NCBI GenBank assembly: GCA_965178585.1
Contig: OZ238267.1
Span: forward strand, 930,001 to 994,000
DNA from: Marifrigoribacter sp965178585
GTDB taxonomy: Bacteria; Bacteroidota; Bacteroidia; Flavobacteriales; Flavobacteriaceae
Length of the DNA stretch: 64,000 bases
Direction of reading: 5' to 3'
Below are positions 41,527 through 51,296 of the stretch, one piece after another. The translations under genes were made by a program, and so were the position numbers. Numbering within the stretch: the stretch's first letter is position 1; each line of letters opens with the position of its first letter. The notes beneath the pieces are model-generated. The model saw nothing but the letters and a program-made list of their open reading frames with translations. It was not told the origin of the DNA and did not search any database.

Positions 41527-42341
41527 AGCGAATTTATTGTCTTACGAATGGCAACTAAATCGCTAAGCAGTTTTTCTAAATATTGAATATCCAACATATT
41601 AGCACCATCACTTTTTGCATTAGCAGGGTCAAAATGAGTTTCTAAAAACAATCCATCAACTCCCACTGCTACACCAGCACGAGCTAAAGTTCCAATCATA
41701 TCAGGTCTTCCACCTGTAACACCACTGGTTTGATTGGGTTGTTGTAAACTATGAGTTATATCTAAAATAGTAGGTGCAAACTGTTGCATAGTTGGAATTC
41801 CACGATAATCTACAATCATATCTTGATATCCAAACATAGTTCCTCGATCAGTAATAGTTACTTGTTCATTTCCACAATCAAGAACTTTTTGTACTGCATG
41901 CTGCATGCTTTCAGGACTCATAAATTGTCCTTTTTTAAGGTTTACTACTTTCCCAGTATTTGCTGCAGCAACAACTAAATCTGTTTGTCTTACTAAAAAA
42001 GCTGGAATTTGCAAAACATCAACATAGTTGGCAGCAAGATTAGCATCACTAACTTCATGGATGTCTGTTACGGTTGGAACATCAAATCTTTCTGAAACTT
42101 TTTTTAGTATTTCTAAAGCTTTCTCATCTCCAATTCCGGTAAAACTGTCAATTCGGCTACGATTTGCTTTTTTAAAACTTCCCTTAAAAATAAAAGGGAT
42201 CTCTAGTCGATCTGTAATGGCTAAAATTTTTTCAGCAATATGCATAGCCATTTCTTCTCCTTCAATAGCGCAAGGCCCTGCTAGTAGAAAGAAATTGTTA
42301 GAATTAGTATATTTTATTTTTGGAATTAAATCGAGGTTCAT
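41523..42341 (-). CDS. kdsA: 3-deoxy-8-phosphooctulonate synthase
   Basis: Condenses phosphoenolpyruvate with arabinose 5-phosphate to KDO 8-phosphate for lipopolysaccharide. 272 residues with LAGPCAIEGEEMA, KGSFKKANRSR, TDIHEVSDA, DRGTMFGYQDM and GLFLETHFDPANAKSDG, all standard. A TATCTTTG box lies 20 nt upstream at 42362-42369. It is divergent from typA. Confidence 0.97.
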   Translation of the reverse strand: MNLDLIPKIKYTNSNNFFLLAGPCAIEGEEMAMHIAEKILAITDRLEIPFIFKGSFKKANRSRIDSFTGIGDEKALEILKKVSERFDVPTVTDIHEVSDANLAANYVDVLQIPAFLVRQTDLVVAAANTGKVVNLKKGQFMSPESMQHAVQKVLDCGNEQVTITDRGTMFGYQDMIVDYRGIPTMQQFAPTILDITHSLQQPNQTSGVTGGRPDMIGTLARAGVAVGVDGLFLETHFDPANAKSDGANMLDIQYLEKLLSDLVAIRKTINSL

Positions 42342-42361
42342 ATTATAATAATTAGGAGTTG

Positions 42362-42369
42362 CAAAGATA
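42362..42369 (-). promoter_or_regulatory. -7 promoter box of kdsA
   Basis: The complement reads TATCTTTG, an exact TAnnTTTG match, 20 nt before the kdsA ATG. Confidence 0.5.
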
Positions 42370-42429
42370 GGATAATATTAGCTTAAAATAATCATTCAAC
42401 ATAATGTGCTATAATCAATTCAGAAACAC

Positions 42430-42437
42430 TACTTTTG
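42430..42437 (+). promoter_or_regulatory. -7 promoter box of typA
   Basis: TACTTTTG matches TAnnTTTG exactly, 23 nt before the typA ATG. Confidence 0.5.
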
Positions 42438-42460
42438 CACCCTCTTAAAAAGATAGTAGT

Positions 42461-44254
42461 ATGAAAATCAAAAACATCGCAATTATTGCACACGTAGATC
42501 ACGGTAAAACTACCTTGGTAGATAAAATAATGCACCACTGTAGTTTATTTCGTGAGAATGAACATACTGGTGACCTTATTTTAGATAATAATGATTTAGA
42601 ACGTGAAAGAGGAATTACAATTACATCTAAGAACGTTTCTGTAGTATACAAAGGCACAAAGATTAATATTATTGATACTCCTGGTCACGCCGATTTTGGT
42701 GGTGAAGTGGAGCGTGTATTAAATATGGCAGATGGAGTATTACTTTTAGTAGATGCTTTTGAAGGACCAATGCCTCAAACTCGATTTGTATTACAAAAAG
42801 CAATTTCACTTGGATTAAAACCTTGTGTAGTTGTAAATAAAGTAGATAAAGAAAATTGCACTCCAGATGAAGTTCATGAAGCAGTTTTTGATTTAATGTT
42901 TGAATTAGGTGCAGAAGAATGGCAATTAGATTTCCCAACAGTTTATGGTTCTGCCAAAAACAATTGGATGAGTGACGATTGGAAAAATGAAACTGATAAT
43001 GTGGAACCATTATTAGATATGGTTTTAGAACACATTCCTTCTCCAGTAGCAGTACATGGTAATGTACAGATGTTAATTACATCATTAGACTATTCTTCTT
43101 TTACAGGACGAATTGCAATTGGACGTTTACATAGAGGAACTTTAACAGAAAATATGCCTATTTGCTTAGTGAAGCGTGATGGAAGTATTGTGAAATCTAG
43201 AATTAAAGAGCTTCACACCTTTGAAGGTTTAGGTAGAAAAAAAGTATCAGAAGTTGGTGCAGGTGATATTTGTGCTTTAGTCGGTTTAGAAGGATTTGAA
43301 ATTGGAGATTCTGTTTGTGATGTTGACAACCCAGAAAGTTTAGAAACAATTGCTATTGATGAGCCAACAATGAGTATGTTATTTACAATTAACGATTCTC
43401 CATTCTTTGGGAAAGATGGAAAATTTGTTACTTCTCGTCATATTAAAGATCGTTTAGAAAAAGAATTAGAAAAAAACTTAGCACTTAGAGTTGAACCAAC
43501 TAATAGTGCAGATAAATTTATGGTTTTCGGTCGTGGAGTATTGCACTTATCGGTATTAATTGAAACCATGAGAAGAGAAGGATATGAACTTCAAATTGGA
43601 CAACCACAAGTTATTATTAAAGAAATTGATGGTAAAAAATGTGAGCCTGTAGAAGAGTTAACTATCGATTTACCAGAAAATGTAAGTGGTAGAGCAATCG
43701 ATATGGTTACCATTCGTAAAGGTGAAATGCAAAGCATGGAAGCAAAAGGTGAACGTATGATTTGTACATTTATAATTCCATCTAGAGGTATTATAGGTTT
43801 ACGAAACCAGTTATTAACGGCTACAGCAGGTGAAGCAATTATGACACATCGTTTTTATGAGTTCCAACCATTAAAAGGAGGTATTCCAGAAAGACAAAAC
43901 GGAAGTTTAGTTTCTATGGAGAATGGAAAAGCAATTCCTTATTCTATTGATAAATTGCAAGATAGAGGTCGCTTTTTTGTAGAGCCAGGTGAAGATATTT
44001 ACGAAGGTCAAGTAATTGGTGAGAATACGCGTCAAGACGATATGGTCGTGAATATTACAAAAACTAAAAAGTTAAGTAATGTTCGTTCATCTGGAGCAGA
44101 TGATAAGGCTAAAATTGTACCAGCAATCAAATTTTCTTTAGAAGAAGCTTTAGAATATATTCAAAAAGATGAGTACGTTGAGGTTACACCTAAGCATTTA
44201 CGATTAAGAAAAGTATATCTTAAAGAAGTAGATCGTAAACGTAATAAGTTATAG
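42461..44254 (+). CDS. typA: Ribosome-associated GTPase TypA/BipA
   Basis: Translational GTPase that acts on the ribosome under stress and in assembly. 597 residues. The G1 motif is AHVDHGKTT, switch II is DTPGHADFGGE, and the G4 motif is VVNKVD. Domain II and the EF-G-like domains follow, with RGIIGLRNQLLTAT and the TypA-specific C-terminal region (about 480-590). The gene is monocistronic, with a promoter box and a strong terminator. Confidence 0.98.
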   Translation: MKIKNIAIIAHVDHGKTTLVDKIMHHCSLFRENEHTGDLILDNNDLERERGITITSKNVSVVYKGTKINIIDTPGHADFGGEVERVLNMADGVLLLVDAFEGPMPQTRFVLQKAISLGLKPCVVVNKVDKENCTPDEVHEAVFDLMFELGAEEWQLDFPTVYGSAKNNWMSDDWKNETDNVEPLLDMVLEHIPSPVAVHGNVQMLITSLDYSSFTGRIAIGRLHRGTLTENMPICLVKRDGSIVKSRIKELHTFEGLGRKKVSEVGAGDICALVGLEGFEIGDSVCDVDNPESLETIAIDEPTMSMLFTINDSPFFGKDGKFVTSRHIKDRLEKELEKNLALRVEPTNSADKFMVFGRGVLHLSVLIETMRREGYELQIGQPQVIIKEIDGKKCEPVEELTIDLPENVSGRAIDMVTIRKGEMQSMEAKGERMICTFIIPSRGIIGLRNQLLTATAGEAIMTHRFYEFQPLKGGIPERQNGSLVSMENGKAIPYSIDKLQDRGRFFVEPGEDIYEGQVIGENTRQDDMVVNITKTKKLSNVRSSGADDKAKIVPAIKFSLEEALEYIQKDEYVEVTPKHLRLRKVYLKEVDRKRNKL

Positions 44255-44270
44255 GAAATTATTTATTTGC

Positions 44271-44307
44271 AAAATGGGCTAATGATTTTATTATTAGCCC
44301 ATTTTTT
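44271..44307 (+). terminator. Terminator after typA
   Basis: A perfect 13-bp stem AAAATGGGCTAAT (44271-44283) / ATTAGCCCATTTT (44293-44305) with a 9-nt loop and T run. The ~200 nt from here to 44516 are AT-rich, and I see no other element in them. Confidence 0.85.
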
Positions 44308-44515
44308 ATGCTCAAAATTGAAAATAAAATTTAATTTGATTTTAAGAATATTTAGTATTACTAAAAGTATTTTTTTCATCAAGCAGTTTTAACTTCATAT
44401 TTTATATATTTATTCGTTATATATAAAGCTCGTCAAACAGTACTAGAACAAAAATTATATTTAAATTTACGGAATATATAGCCTTTATTAAAAAAGTTAA
44501 TTTAAGAGAATCGCC

Positions 44516-45487
44516 TTGTATCAAGCAATAAAGTATTCAGATAATAAAAAAAAGGAATGGGATCAATTTGTTTCTACAGCAAAAAATGCAACCTTTTTAT
44601 TTCAAAGAGATTTTATGGATTACCATAAAGATCGCTTTGAAGATTTTTCGTTAATGATTTATAAAGATGAAAAATTATTTGCAGTATTGCCATTAAATAA
44701 AAATGAAGAAATTGCATATTCCCACCAAGGGCTTACCTATGGTAGTTTTATACTACAAGAAACAGCTAAATTAACAGGTGCTTTTTTAGCTTTTAAAGAA
44801 GCTTTAAAGTTTCTTTTTGAGGGAGGAATTAAAAAATTAGATATCCGAGTAATTCCAACTTTTTATAATTCATTACCATCAGATGAGTTAGAGTATATTT
44901 TATATAAAGCAGATGCAAATTTGATTAAACGAGATGTGATTTTGCTAATTAATTATCATAATAAACTTCGTTTTCAAAAAAACAGAAGAGAGGGGATTAA
45001 CAAAGCAAAAAGAAATGACTTGGTTGTAAAAGTAGATGGAGATTATGAGGCCTTTTGGAATGAAATACTAATTCCTAACTTATCTAAAAAACACGATGCT
45101 AAACCAGTTCATACATTAGATGAAATAAAATTGTTAGCATCTCGTTTTCCTAATAACATATTTCAAGTAAATGTTTATAAAGACGAAAAAATTGTAGCTG
45201 GGACTACCGTCTTTTTAACTGATAATGTAGTGCACCCACAATATGTATCTGGGAATAATGATAAAAATAGTTACGGAAGCTTAGATTTCTTGTATGATTT
45301 TATTATAGATCATTTTAAAGAAGATCGGAGCTATTTTAGTTTTAATACCTCTAGTGAAGAAAACGGAAAAGTATTGAATAAGGGCTTGTTGTTTTGGAAA
45401 GAGAGTTGTGGTGCAAGAACTCATGTTTTTAATAATTATATTTTAAATACTGAGAATTATAAAACTTTAGAATTAAAAACTACATGA
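44516..45487 (+). CDS. FemAB/GNAT-like acyltransferase of the polysaccharide locus
   Basis: 323 residues with the tandem-GNAT look of FemAB-like proteins: an N-terminal half with ATFLFQRDFMDYHKDRF and SHQGLTYGSFI, and a C-terminal half with RREGINKAKR, NIFQVNVYKDEKIVAGTTVF and GSLDFLYDFIID. Such proteins transfer acyl or aminoacyl groups, here perhaps to the amino sugar made by the next gene's product. The start is TTG, chosen because it gives the complete N-terminal domain. The end overlaps the aminotransferase gene by 4 nt (ATGA). Confidence 0.75.
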   Translation: MYQAIKYSDNKKKEWDQFVSTAKNATFLFQRDFMDYHKDRFEDFSLMIYKDEKLFAVLPLNKNEEIAYSHQGLTYGSFILQETAKLTGAFLAFKEALKFLFEGGIKKLDIRVIPTFYNSLPSDELEYILYKADANLIKRDVILLINYHNKLRFQKNRREGINKAKRNDLVVKVDGDYEAFWNEILIPNLSKKHDAKPVHTLDEIKLLASRFPNNIFQVNVYKDEKIVAGTTVFLTDNVVHPQYVSGNNDKNSYGSLDFLYDFIIDHFKEDRSYFSFNTSSEENGKVLNKGLLFWKESCGARTHVFNNYILNTENYKTLELKTT

Positions 45488-46584
45488 TTCCATTTTTAGA
45501 TTTACATAAAATAAATCAACGTTTTGAAAATGAATTTAAAGAGAAGTTTACAGACTTTTTAAATTCGGGATATTATATTTTAGGATCAAATGTAGAAAGT
45601 TTTGAAAAGGAATTTGCAGATTATTGTGGTTCTAAATACTGTATAGGTGTTGGAAACGGATTGGATGCTTTACGATTAATTCTAGAAGCCTATAAGACAT
45701 TAGGAAAGCTATCTACTGGCGATGAAGTCTTAGTGGCATCTAATACATATATCGCAACAATTTTAGCGATAAAACAGGCAGGATTAACTCCAGTATTAGT
45801 GGAATCTGAATCGGAGACCTTTAATTTTGATTTAAAAGCATTGTCAGATGCTATTACTTCAAAGACTAAAGCGATAATGCCTGTTCATTTATATGGGCAA
45901 CTTTCACCTATGAAAGCCATAAATAGTTTAGCAAAAGGCAATCAATTAATTGTAATTGAAGATGCTGCCCAAGCTCATGGGGCAAAAAATAATGATGGAA
46001 AACTAGCTGGTAATCTTGGAGATGCCGCCGGTTTTAGTTTTTATCCAACTAAAAATTTAGGAGCATTAGGAGACGCTGGAGCTATTACAACAAATGATAA
46101 TGAATTAGCGGCGATAACTAAAAAATTAAGGAATTATGGGGCATCTTCTAAATATGTAAATGAATACATAGGTTTTAATTCTAGGTTGGACGACATACAG
46201 GCATCTTTTTTAAGAACAAAACTTCCATATTTAGATAGTGATAACAAAAGAAGAAGAGAAATTGCTAATATGTATATGTTAGGAATTAAAAATCCAAAAA
46301 TCAAACTTCCAGTTTATAAAAAAGATGATTCTCATGTTTTTCATCAATTTGTGGTACAAGTTGAAAATAGAGAGAATTTTATAAATTATTTAAGCCATAA
46401 TGAAATAGGAACCTTAATTCATTATCCAATTCCTCCTCATCAACAAGAAGCATTGTCTGAATATTCAAAATTTAGTTTTCCAAACACAGAGAAGATTCAC
46501 AAACAAGTAATAAGTATACCCATTAGTCCGGTTTTAGGGAATGATGAAGTAAAAAGGATAATTGAAGTTTTAAATTCTTTTTAA
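45484..46584 (+). CDS. DegT/DnrJ/EryC1-type sugar aminotransferase, FdtB-like
   Basis: 366 residues of the sugar-nucleotide aminotransferase family, forming a PLP aldimine at Lys in FYPTKNLGALGDAGA. Other motifs are GVGNGLDALRLIL, VASNTYIATILAI, EDAAQAHGA and NSRLDDIQASFLR. The closest recalled relatives are the dTDP-3-amino-3,6-dideoxyhexose transaminases FdtB/QdtB. This fits the FdtA-like ketoisomerase encoded at 52405. The product would be dTDP-3-amino-3,6-dideoxygalactose or -glucose; which one cannot be told. It is followed 1 nt later by a flippase gene. Confidence 0.85.
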   Translation: MIPFLDLHKINQRFENEFKEKFTDFLNSGYYILGSNVESFEKEFADYCGSKYCIGVGNGLDALRLILEAYKTLGKLSTGDEVLVASNTYIATILAIKQAGLTPVLVESESETFNFDLKALSDAITSKTKAIMPVHLYGQLSPMKAINSLAKGNQLIVIEDAAQAHGAKNNDGKLAGNLGDAAGFSFYPTKNLGALGDAGAITTNDNELAAITKKLRNYGASSKYVNEYIGFNSRLDDIQASFLRTKLPYLDSDNKRRREIANMYMLGIKNPKIKLPVYKKDDSHVFHQFVVQVENRENFINYLSHNEIGTLIHYPIPPHQQEALSEYSKFSFPNTEKIHKQVISIPISPVLGNDEVKRIIEVLNSF

Positions 46585-46585
46585 T

Positions 46586-47881
46586 TTGAAAATCCCTAAG
46601 ATATTTAGAGAAAATTTATTACTAAAGATGACATCTTTAAATGCGGGTGTTATTAGTATTCGATTGATTGTTTCTCTTTTTATTCAACGTTTTCTTGCAG
46701 AACTTGTAGGCGAAGAGGGTATTTCTAAAATTGGACAATTACGTAATTTCACTTCGCTATTAACATCTACTTCTACAGGTGGGATTTTTAATGGAGTAAC
46801 CAAATATGTTTCAGAGTATAAAGAGGATGAGAAGCAATTACAAAAAATGTTTTCAACAGCTTTTGTATTTACTACTATTGGTGTTTTTTTTACTTCTGGA
46901 ATACTTTTTTTATTTGCTGAGTCTTTAAGTGTTTATTTGTTTGGCTCTGTAGATTTTGAGTATTTATTAAAACTATTAGCTGTTGTTGTTCCTTTTATTG
47001 CTACGTATCGTGTATTTAATGGAGTTGTACACGGGCTATCACAATATAAAGATTTTGCAAAAATTGATCTATTAAGCTATCTGTTAGGAGCATTATTATT
47101 AGTTGTTTTTTTATATAATTATAATATTGATGGTGCATTAGTAGCTATAGCAATAACACCAGTTATTCAATTTTTGATTTTATTTTTTATATTTTCTAAG
47201 ACGTTAAGGGAATACATTCATTTTTCAGAGCTTAATTTTAAAATTCCTTACTTTAAAGAATTGTTAGCTTTTACAATCATGTCATTTGTTTCAACAGGAT
47301 TATTGAGTTTTGTGGAAATTGATATAAGGACTATGATTAGGAATAGAATAACTGAAGCTGATTCTGGAATTTGGACTGCGATGACTTTTGTTTCTAAAAA
47401 TTATATGGTTTTTTCTGCTTCCATATTTTCACTTTATGTTATACCAAAATTTGCAAGTATTCATACGAAAACAGGTTTTACTTCGGAATTAAAAACTATT
47501 TATAAAACCTTGCTGCCTTTATTTGGTATTGGAATGTTGTTGGTTTATTTTTTAAGAGATTATGTTATTTTATTAATCTATCCAGATTTTACAGCTATGG
47601 CTCCCTTATTTAAATGGCAGCTATCAGCAGATTTTGTAAGGTTAGCAACTTTGGTTTTAAGTCATCAATTTATTGCTAAAAAGATGGTTAGAAATTTTAT
47701 ATTTTCAGAAATTTTATCTCTTGTGTTATTTTACTTTATGGCTCGTTATTTAATAAATGATTATGGAGTAGAAGGAGTTGTTATCGCTCACTTAATAAGA
47801 TCTGTTATTATGTTTGGAGTGGTGTTTTATTTAGTATTTCGTTATTTTAAAAAGAAAAATAATTCTATATCTAATGACTGA
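46586..47881 (+). CDS. O-antigen-type flippase (Wzx-like), first of two
   Basis: 431 residues with about 12 membrane segments, a MOP-superfamily lipid-linked oligosaccharide flippase. The N-terminus LLLKMTSLNAGVISIRLIVS and GISKIGQLRNFTSLL resemble the O-antigen translocase WzxE group. It would move undecaprenyl-linked sugar units across the inner membrane. The start is TTG at 46586, which supplies the short polar leader seen in relatives; ATG at 46628 is the alternative. It overlaps the second flippase by 8 nt. Confidence 0.88.
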   Translation: MKIPKIFRENLLLKMTSLNAGVISIRLIVSLFIQRFLAELVGEEGISKIGQLRNFTSLLTSTSTGGIFNGVTKYVSEYKEDEKQLQKMFSTAFVFTTIGVFFTSGILFLFAESLSVYLFGSVDFEYLLKLLAVVVPFIATYRVFNGVVHGLSQYKDFAKIDLLSYLLGALLLVVFLYNYNIDGALVAIAITPVIQFLILFFIFSKTLREYIHFSELNFKIPYFKELLAFTIMSFVSTGLLSFVEIDIRTMIRNRITEADSGIWTAMTFVSKNYMVFSASIFSLYVIPKFASIHTKTGFTSELKTIYKTLLPLFGIGMLLVYFLRDYVILLIYPDFTAMAPLFKWQLSADFVRLATLVLSHQFIAKKMVRNFIFSEILSLVLFYFMARYLINDYGVEGVVIAHLIRSVIMFGVVFYLVFRYFKKKNNSISND

Positions 47882-49373
47882 ACATAAACAATCTTATAGA
47901 AATGTTTTGAATGCAACTTCACTTTTTGGAGGAGTGCAAGTGATTAATATTATTATTAAATTAATAAGGTCCAAAGCCATTGCTTTATTAATTGGACCAT
48001 TAGGAATGGGTATTGCAAGTTTATTAGTTTCAACTATGGAATTAATAAACGGACTTACTAATTTAGGTTTAGAAAGAAGTGCAGTTAAAGATATTTCCTT
48101 AGCTAATAACAACTCAGATTCAAAACATGTAGCTAAAACCATAAGTGTATTAAAAAAATTAGTTTGGATAACTATAACTATCGGTGTTACTATAATGATA
48201 GTTGCTTCTCCTTTATTGAGCAAAATAGCTTTTGGTAATAGGGACTATACGATTCCATTTATGTGGATTTCAATATCATTGTTGTTTAAGCAATTGTCTA
48301 GCAGTCAATTAGCTGTTTTACAGGGGTTGAGGAAGCTTCAGTACCTAGCTAAAGCTAATTTATTAGGTAACTTTATCGGGTTAATAATAACACTTCCATT
48401 ATATTATTTTTTCAGACTGGATGCCATTGTTCCTGCACTTATAATTGCAACATTTATGAGTTTTGTTTTTACTTATTATTATTCGCAAAAACTAAAAATA
48501 GAAAAAGTTGAGGTCTCTAGTAAAGAAGCAATTTCAGAAGGTAAGAGCATGATTAACCTTGGCGTGATGTTGAGTTTAAGTAGTATGATTACTTTACTTG
48601 TAGCATATATTATAAGAATTTATATAAGCTCTTCAACAGGTAATGAAGAATTAGGGTTAAAAGAAGTAGGGCTTTATAATGCTGGGTTTATTATACTAAA
48701 TTCTTATGTTGGAATTATTTTTAATGCCATGGGTACAGATTATTTCCCCAGGTTGTCTGCTATTTCAGAAGAAATTATTAAAATAAGAAAAACTGTTTTA
48801 GAGCAGGCAGTAATTGCAATTTTATTAATAACTCCAATTATTGTGTTCTTTTTAGCATTTGCACCTGTGATTATAACTATCCTTTATTCAAACGAGTTTT
48901 CTCCAATTGTAGCAATGGTAAGTTGGGGAATTTTAGGGATGATTTTTAAAGCTGTTTCTTGGTCCATGGGTTATATGATTATTGCAAAAGGAGATTCTAA
49001 AGTTTTTATTAAAACTGCTATTGGATTTAATACGATTTTATTATTGTTTAATATTTTAGGGTATTATTATGGTGGACTTGAAGGTATAGGCTTTAGTTTT
49101 TTTCTATATTATATTATTCATTATATAGTGATAAGGATTATTACCTATTATCGATATGATTTTTATTTTGAAAAAGGATTTTATAAAATATTTACCTTTA
49201 CAGTAATTATGTGTCTCATAGCATTTTTATTTACCTTTATACCAAACACAATAGTAAGGAATTTATTAATGGCAATTATTATCATAATATCTTGTGGTTA
49301 TTCATATCAACAATTAGATAAAAAAATAGCAATTAAAGAATATTTTAAAGAAATTTTCAAAAGAAAAAAATGA
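47874..49373 (+). CDS. O-antigen-type flippase (Wzx-like), second of two
   Basis: 499 residues with 12 to 14 membrane segments, also of the MOP flippase superfamily: VINIIIKLIRSKAIALLIGPLGMG and LTNLGLERSAVKDISLA near the N-terminus. It is clearly different in sequence from the preceding flippase and 68 residues longer, so it is not a recent duplicate. It overlaps the flippase before it by 8 nt and the acyltransferase after it by 4 nt. Possible roles are export of a second glycan or a paired function. Confidence 0.88.
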   Translation: MTEHKQSYRNVLNATSLFGGVQVINIIIKLIRSKAIALLIGPLGMGIASLLVSTMELINGLTNLGLERSAVKDISLANNNSDSKHVAKTISVLKKLVWITITIGVTIMIVASPLLSKIAFGNRDYTIPFMWISISLLFKQLSSSQLAVLQGLRKLQYLAKANLLGNFIGLIITLPLYYFFRLDAIVPALIIATFMSFVFTYYYSQKLKIEKVEVSSKEAISEGKSMINLGVMLSLSSMITLLVAYIIRIYISSSTGNEELGLKEVGLYNAGFIILNSYVGIIFNAMGTDYFPRLSAISEEIIKIRKTVLEQAVIAILLITPIIVFFLAFAPVIITILYSNEFSPIVAMVSWGILGMIFKAVSWSMGYMIIAKGDSKVFIKTAIGFNTILLLFNILGYYYGGLEGIGFSFFLYYIIHYIVIRIITYYRYDFYFEKGFYKIFTFTVIMCLIAFLFTFIPNTIVRNLLMAIIIIISCGYSYQQLDKKIAIKEYFKEIFKRKK

Positions 49374-50122
49374 TAGGGTTTTTAAAAAATGTTTATAGAA
49401 ATTTTAAAAAGAAATGCAAATTTTTCTGGTCTGTTAATTGGATTAAAACTTATTATTTTAATTACAAAAAATTCCCATATCAAATTGCTAAAAAACTTCC
49501 AGTATTCTTCTATGGTAAGGTTAAGTTTTCAAGTATAAAAGGGGATGTTATTATAGAAGCACCTATAAAAAGAGCAATGATTGGTTTTGGTCAGCGTTAT
49601 GAATTGGTTTCTCAATCAAAAAAAACAGCACAATTAGTATTGGATGGAGTATTAGTTTTTAAAGGGCATGTTCAATTTGGAATTGATTATTTTGTTTATG
49701 TTGCTAAAGATGCCTACTGTGAATTTGGTCATTTATCATCTATGGCATCTCAAGGGAAAATTATTTGTAAAGAAAGAATTGAATTGGGTGAATGCGCAAG
49801 AATAGGGTCTGAAGCTCAATTGATTGACACAAATTTTCATATCATGGTCAATACTGAAAATGGTGAACGCTACCCAATGAATGCTCCAATAAAACTTGGT
49901 AAGTATAATTTTGTAAGTAATAGAGTAACCATTATGCAAAAAACTATTACACCTAACAACTGTACTATTGCTTCTAATACTTTATGTAATAAAGATTATT
50001 CAGTTTTTGGTGAAAATATTTTAATAGGTGGAATTCCAGCAAAACTTTTAAAAGAAAATATTTCTAGAGATTGGGAAGGAGAAAAAGAAAAACTAGAAAA
50101 AAACTTAATTATTTATAAGTAA
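49370..50122 (+). CDS. Left-handed beta-helix (hexapeptide-type) acyltransferase
   Basis: 250 residues. A basic N-terminal segment (about 1-45) is followed by imperfect hexapeptide-repeat coils (VKFSSIKGDVIIEAPIKRAMIG; IICKERIELGECARIG) with a His in NFHIMV. The ending GENILIGGIPAKLLKENI is the usual C-terminal coil of sugar O- or N-acetyltransferases. It could acetylate a glycan in this locus, and is one candidate for N-acetylation of the FdtB product. Its 3' end overlaps the convergent glycosyltransferase gene by 10 nt. Confidence 0.82.
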   Translation: MIGFLKNVYRNFKKKCKFFWSVNWIKTYYFNYKKFPYQIAKKLPVFFYGKVKFSSIKGDVIIEAPIKRAMIGFGQRYELVSQSKKTAQLVLDGVLVFKGHVQFGIDYFVYVAKDAYCEFGHLSSMASQGKIICKERIELGECARIGSEAQLIDTNFHIMVNTENGERYPMNAPIKLGKYNFVSNRVTIMQKTITPNNCTIASNTLCNKDYSVFGENILIGGIPAKLLKENISRDWEGEKEKLEKNLIIYK

Positions 50123-51252
50123 TTGTTCCAAGTATTTAAATACTTCTGAGCAATGTTTTTGTAGTCATGTTCCTTCTCTATAAATTCACGAGCATTTTTA
50201 CCAATTTTAATAATTTCCTCAGGATTTAATATAAGATACTCTAACTCTTTAGCAATTATATCAGCATCTGGTAATGCATTAATAGCTACAGTTTCTTCTA
50301 AATTATAATGATTAACAAATTCTTGTTCTGCGCCAGTAAAAACTACTTTTCCTTTAGCCATGGCTTCTAAAGCATTATATCCTTGATCATAAGCTAAAAC
50401 TTGATCTAATACAATATGAGCTTCATTGTAGGTTTTAATATATTCATTATAAGGTAGATTTTCAACTATTTTAATTGTGACTTTATTAGGGTATTTATTT
50501 TCTACAATCTCTAAAGCTTTTTCAAAAAAGTCACTTCCTTTTTTATAGTAATTTGCTCTATTAATTCCGTGAAAAATTATGATTTTATCTTTTATAGTTA
50601 ATGGAATAAATTTTAATAATTGAATATTTATTGGGTTAGCAATTAATCCTAAATATTTAGGATGTCCAATTAATGGAATGTGGTAATCTAAATCAGAAGC
50701 AATGACACCTTCTGTTTGATTATAAACAAAATCATGAAGTGATTTGTATTTAGGTTTCAGATACTTTAAAATTGGAGCAAAGTCTTTTTCTGAAGTTTTT
50801 CTTTCAAAAAAAGGATTCAAGATGGAATATTTAGGTTTTTTATCAAAAGAATCTTTTACACTAATATAATCTGTACCACATGAAAGTAAAAAAAGTTTTT
50901 TGTTATGTTTCTTTAAAAAAGAAATAAATTCTTTTTCATGTTTTGGGGTTACTCCAATTGAGCTTTCATTGATTAACTGAACAATATCAAATTCTTTTAA
51001 TTTTTCTTTATGCCTAAAAAATTGATTTTTAATGGATATTGAAGTTATATTAATTTTAAAAAGTTTATAAAATAATATCTTAATTTTTTTTAAAATACCC
51101 TTATTATATTTTCTATAAAGTTTTATATCAACAGGATAGTCTTTAAAATGATCACCTGTTGCAATAATTGTAACATGGTGTCCTAATTCGGTTAATCCTT
51201 CTTTTAAAGAATTATGCAATCTACTATATTCACCTACTAATAATATTTTCAT
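50113..51252 (-). CDS. Glycosyltransferase, GT4-like
   Basis: 379 residues from the ATG giving MKILLVGEYSRLHNSL (51250-51252); the longer frame has no support. The fold looks like GT-B: an N-terminal domain with LKEGLTELGHHVTIIATG, a linker, and a C-terminal domain with IIFHGINRANYYKKG and YDQGYNALEAMAKGKVVFTG, where the Glu contacts the sugar nucleotide in this family. The donor and acceptor are unknown. It is divergent from another GT4 gene, with a TACTTTTG box at 51280-51287. Confidence 0.85.
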   Translation of the reverse strand: MKILLVGEYSRLHNSLKEGLTELGHHVTIIATGDHFKDYPVDIKLYRKYNKGILKKIKILFYKLFKINITSISIKNQFFRHKEKLKEFDIVQLINESSIGVTPKHEKEFISFLKKHNKKLFLLSCGTDYISVKDSFDKKPKYSILNPFFERKTSEKDFAPILKYLKPKYKSLHDFVYNQTEGVIASDLDYHIPLIGHPKYLGLIANPINIQLLKFIPLTIKDKIIIFHGINRANYYKKGSDFFEKALEIVENKYPNKVTIKIVENLPYNEYIKTYNEAHIVLDQVLAYDQGYNALEAMAKGKVVFTGAEQEFVNHYNLEETVAINALPDADIIAKELEYLILNPEEIIKIGKNAREFIEKEHDYKNIAQKYLNTWNNYL

Positions 51253-51279
51253 AATTATAGTACCTTTACAAGGTAATTT

Positions 51280-51287
51280 CAAAAGTA
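51280..51287 (-). promoter_or_regulatory. -7 promoter box of the minus-strand GT4 gene
   Basis: The complement reads TACTTTTG, an exact TAnnTTTG match, 27 nt before the start at 51252. On the plus strand TACCTTTA at 51261-51268 is a near match for the divergent gene. Confidence 0.4.
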
Positions 51288-51296
51288 CCATAAATA

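Noticed and set aside
44306..44515. Possible JUMPStart/ops or other antitermination element before the polysaccharide locus
   Set aside because: No GGCGGTAG-like ops sequence or convincing conserved element could be found in this AT-rich gap.
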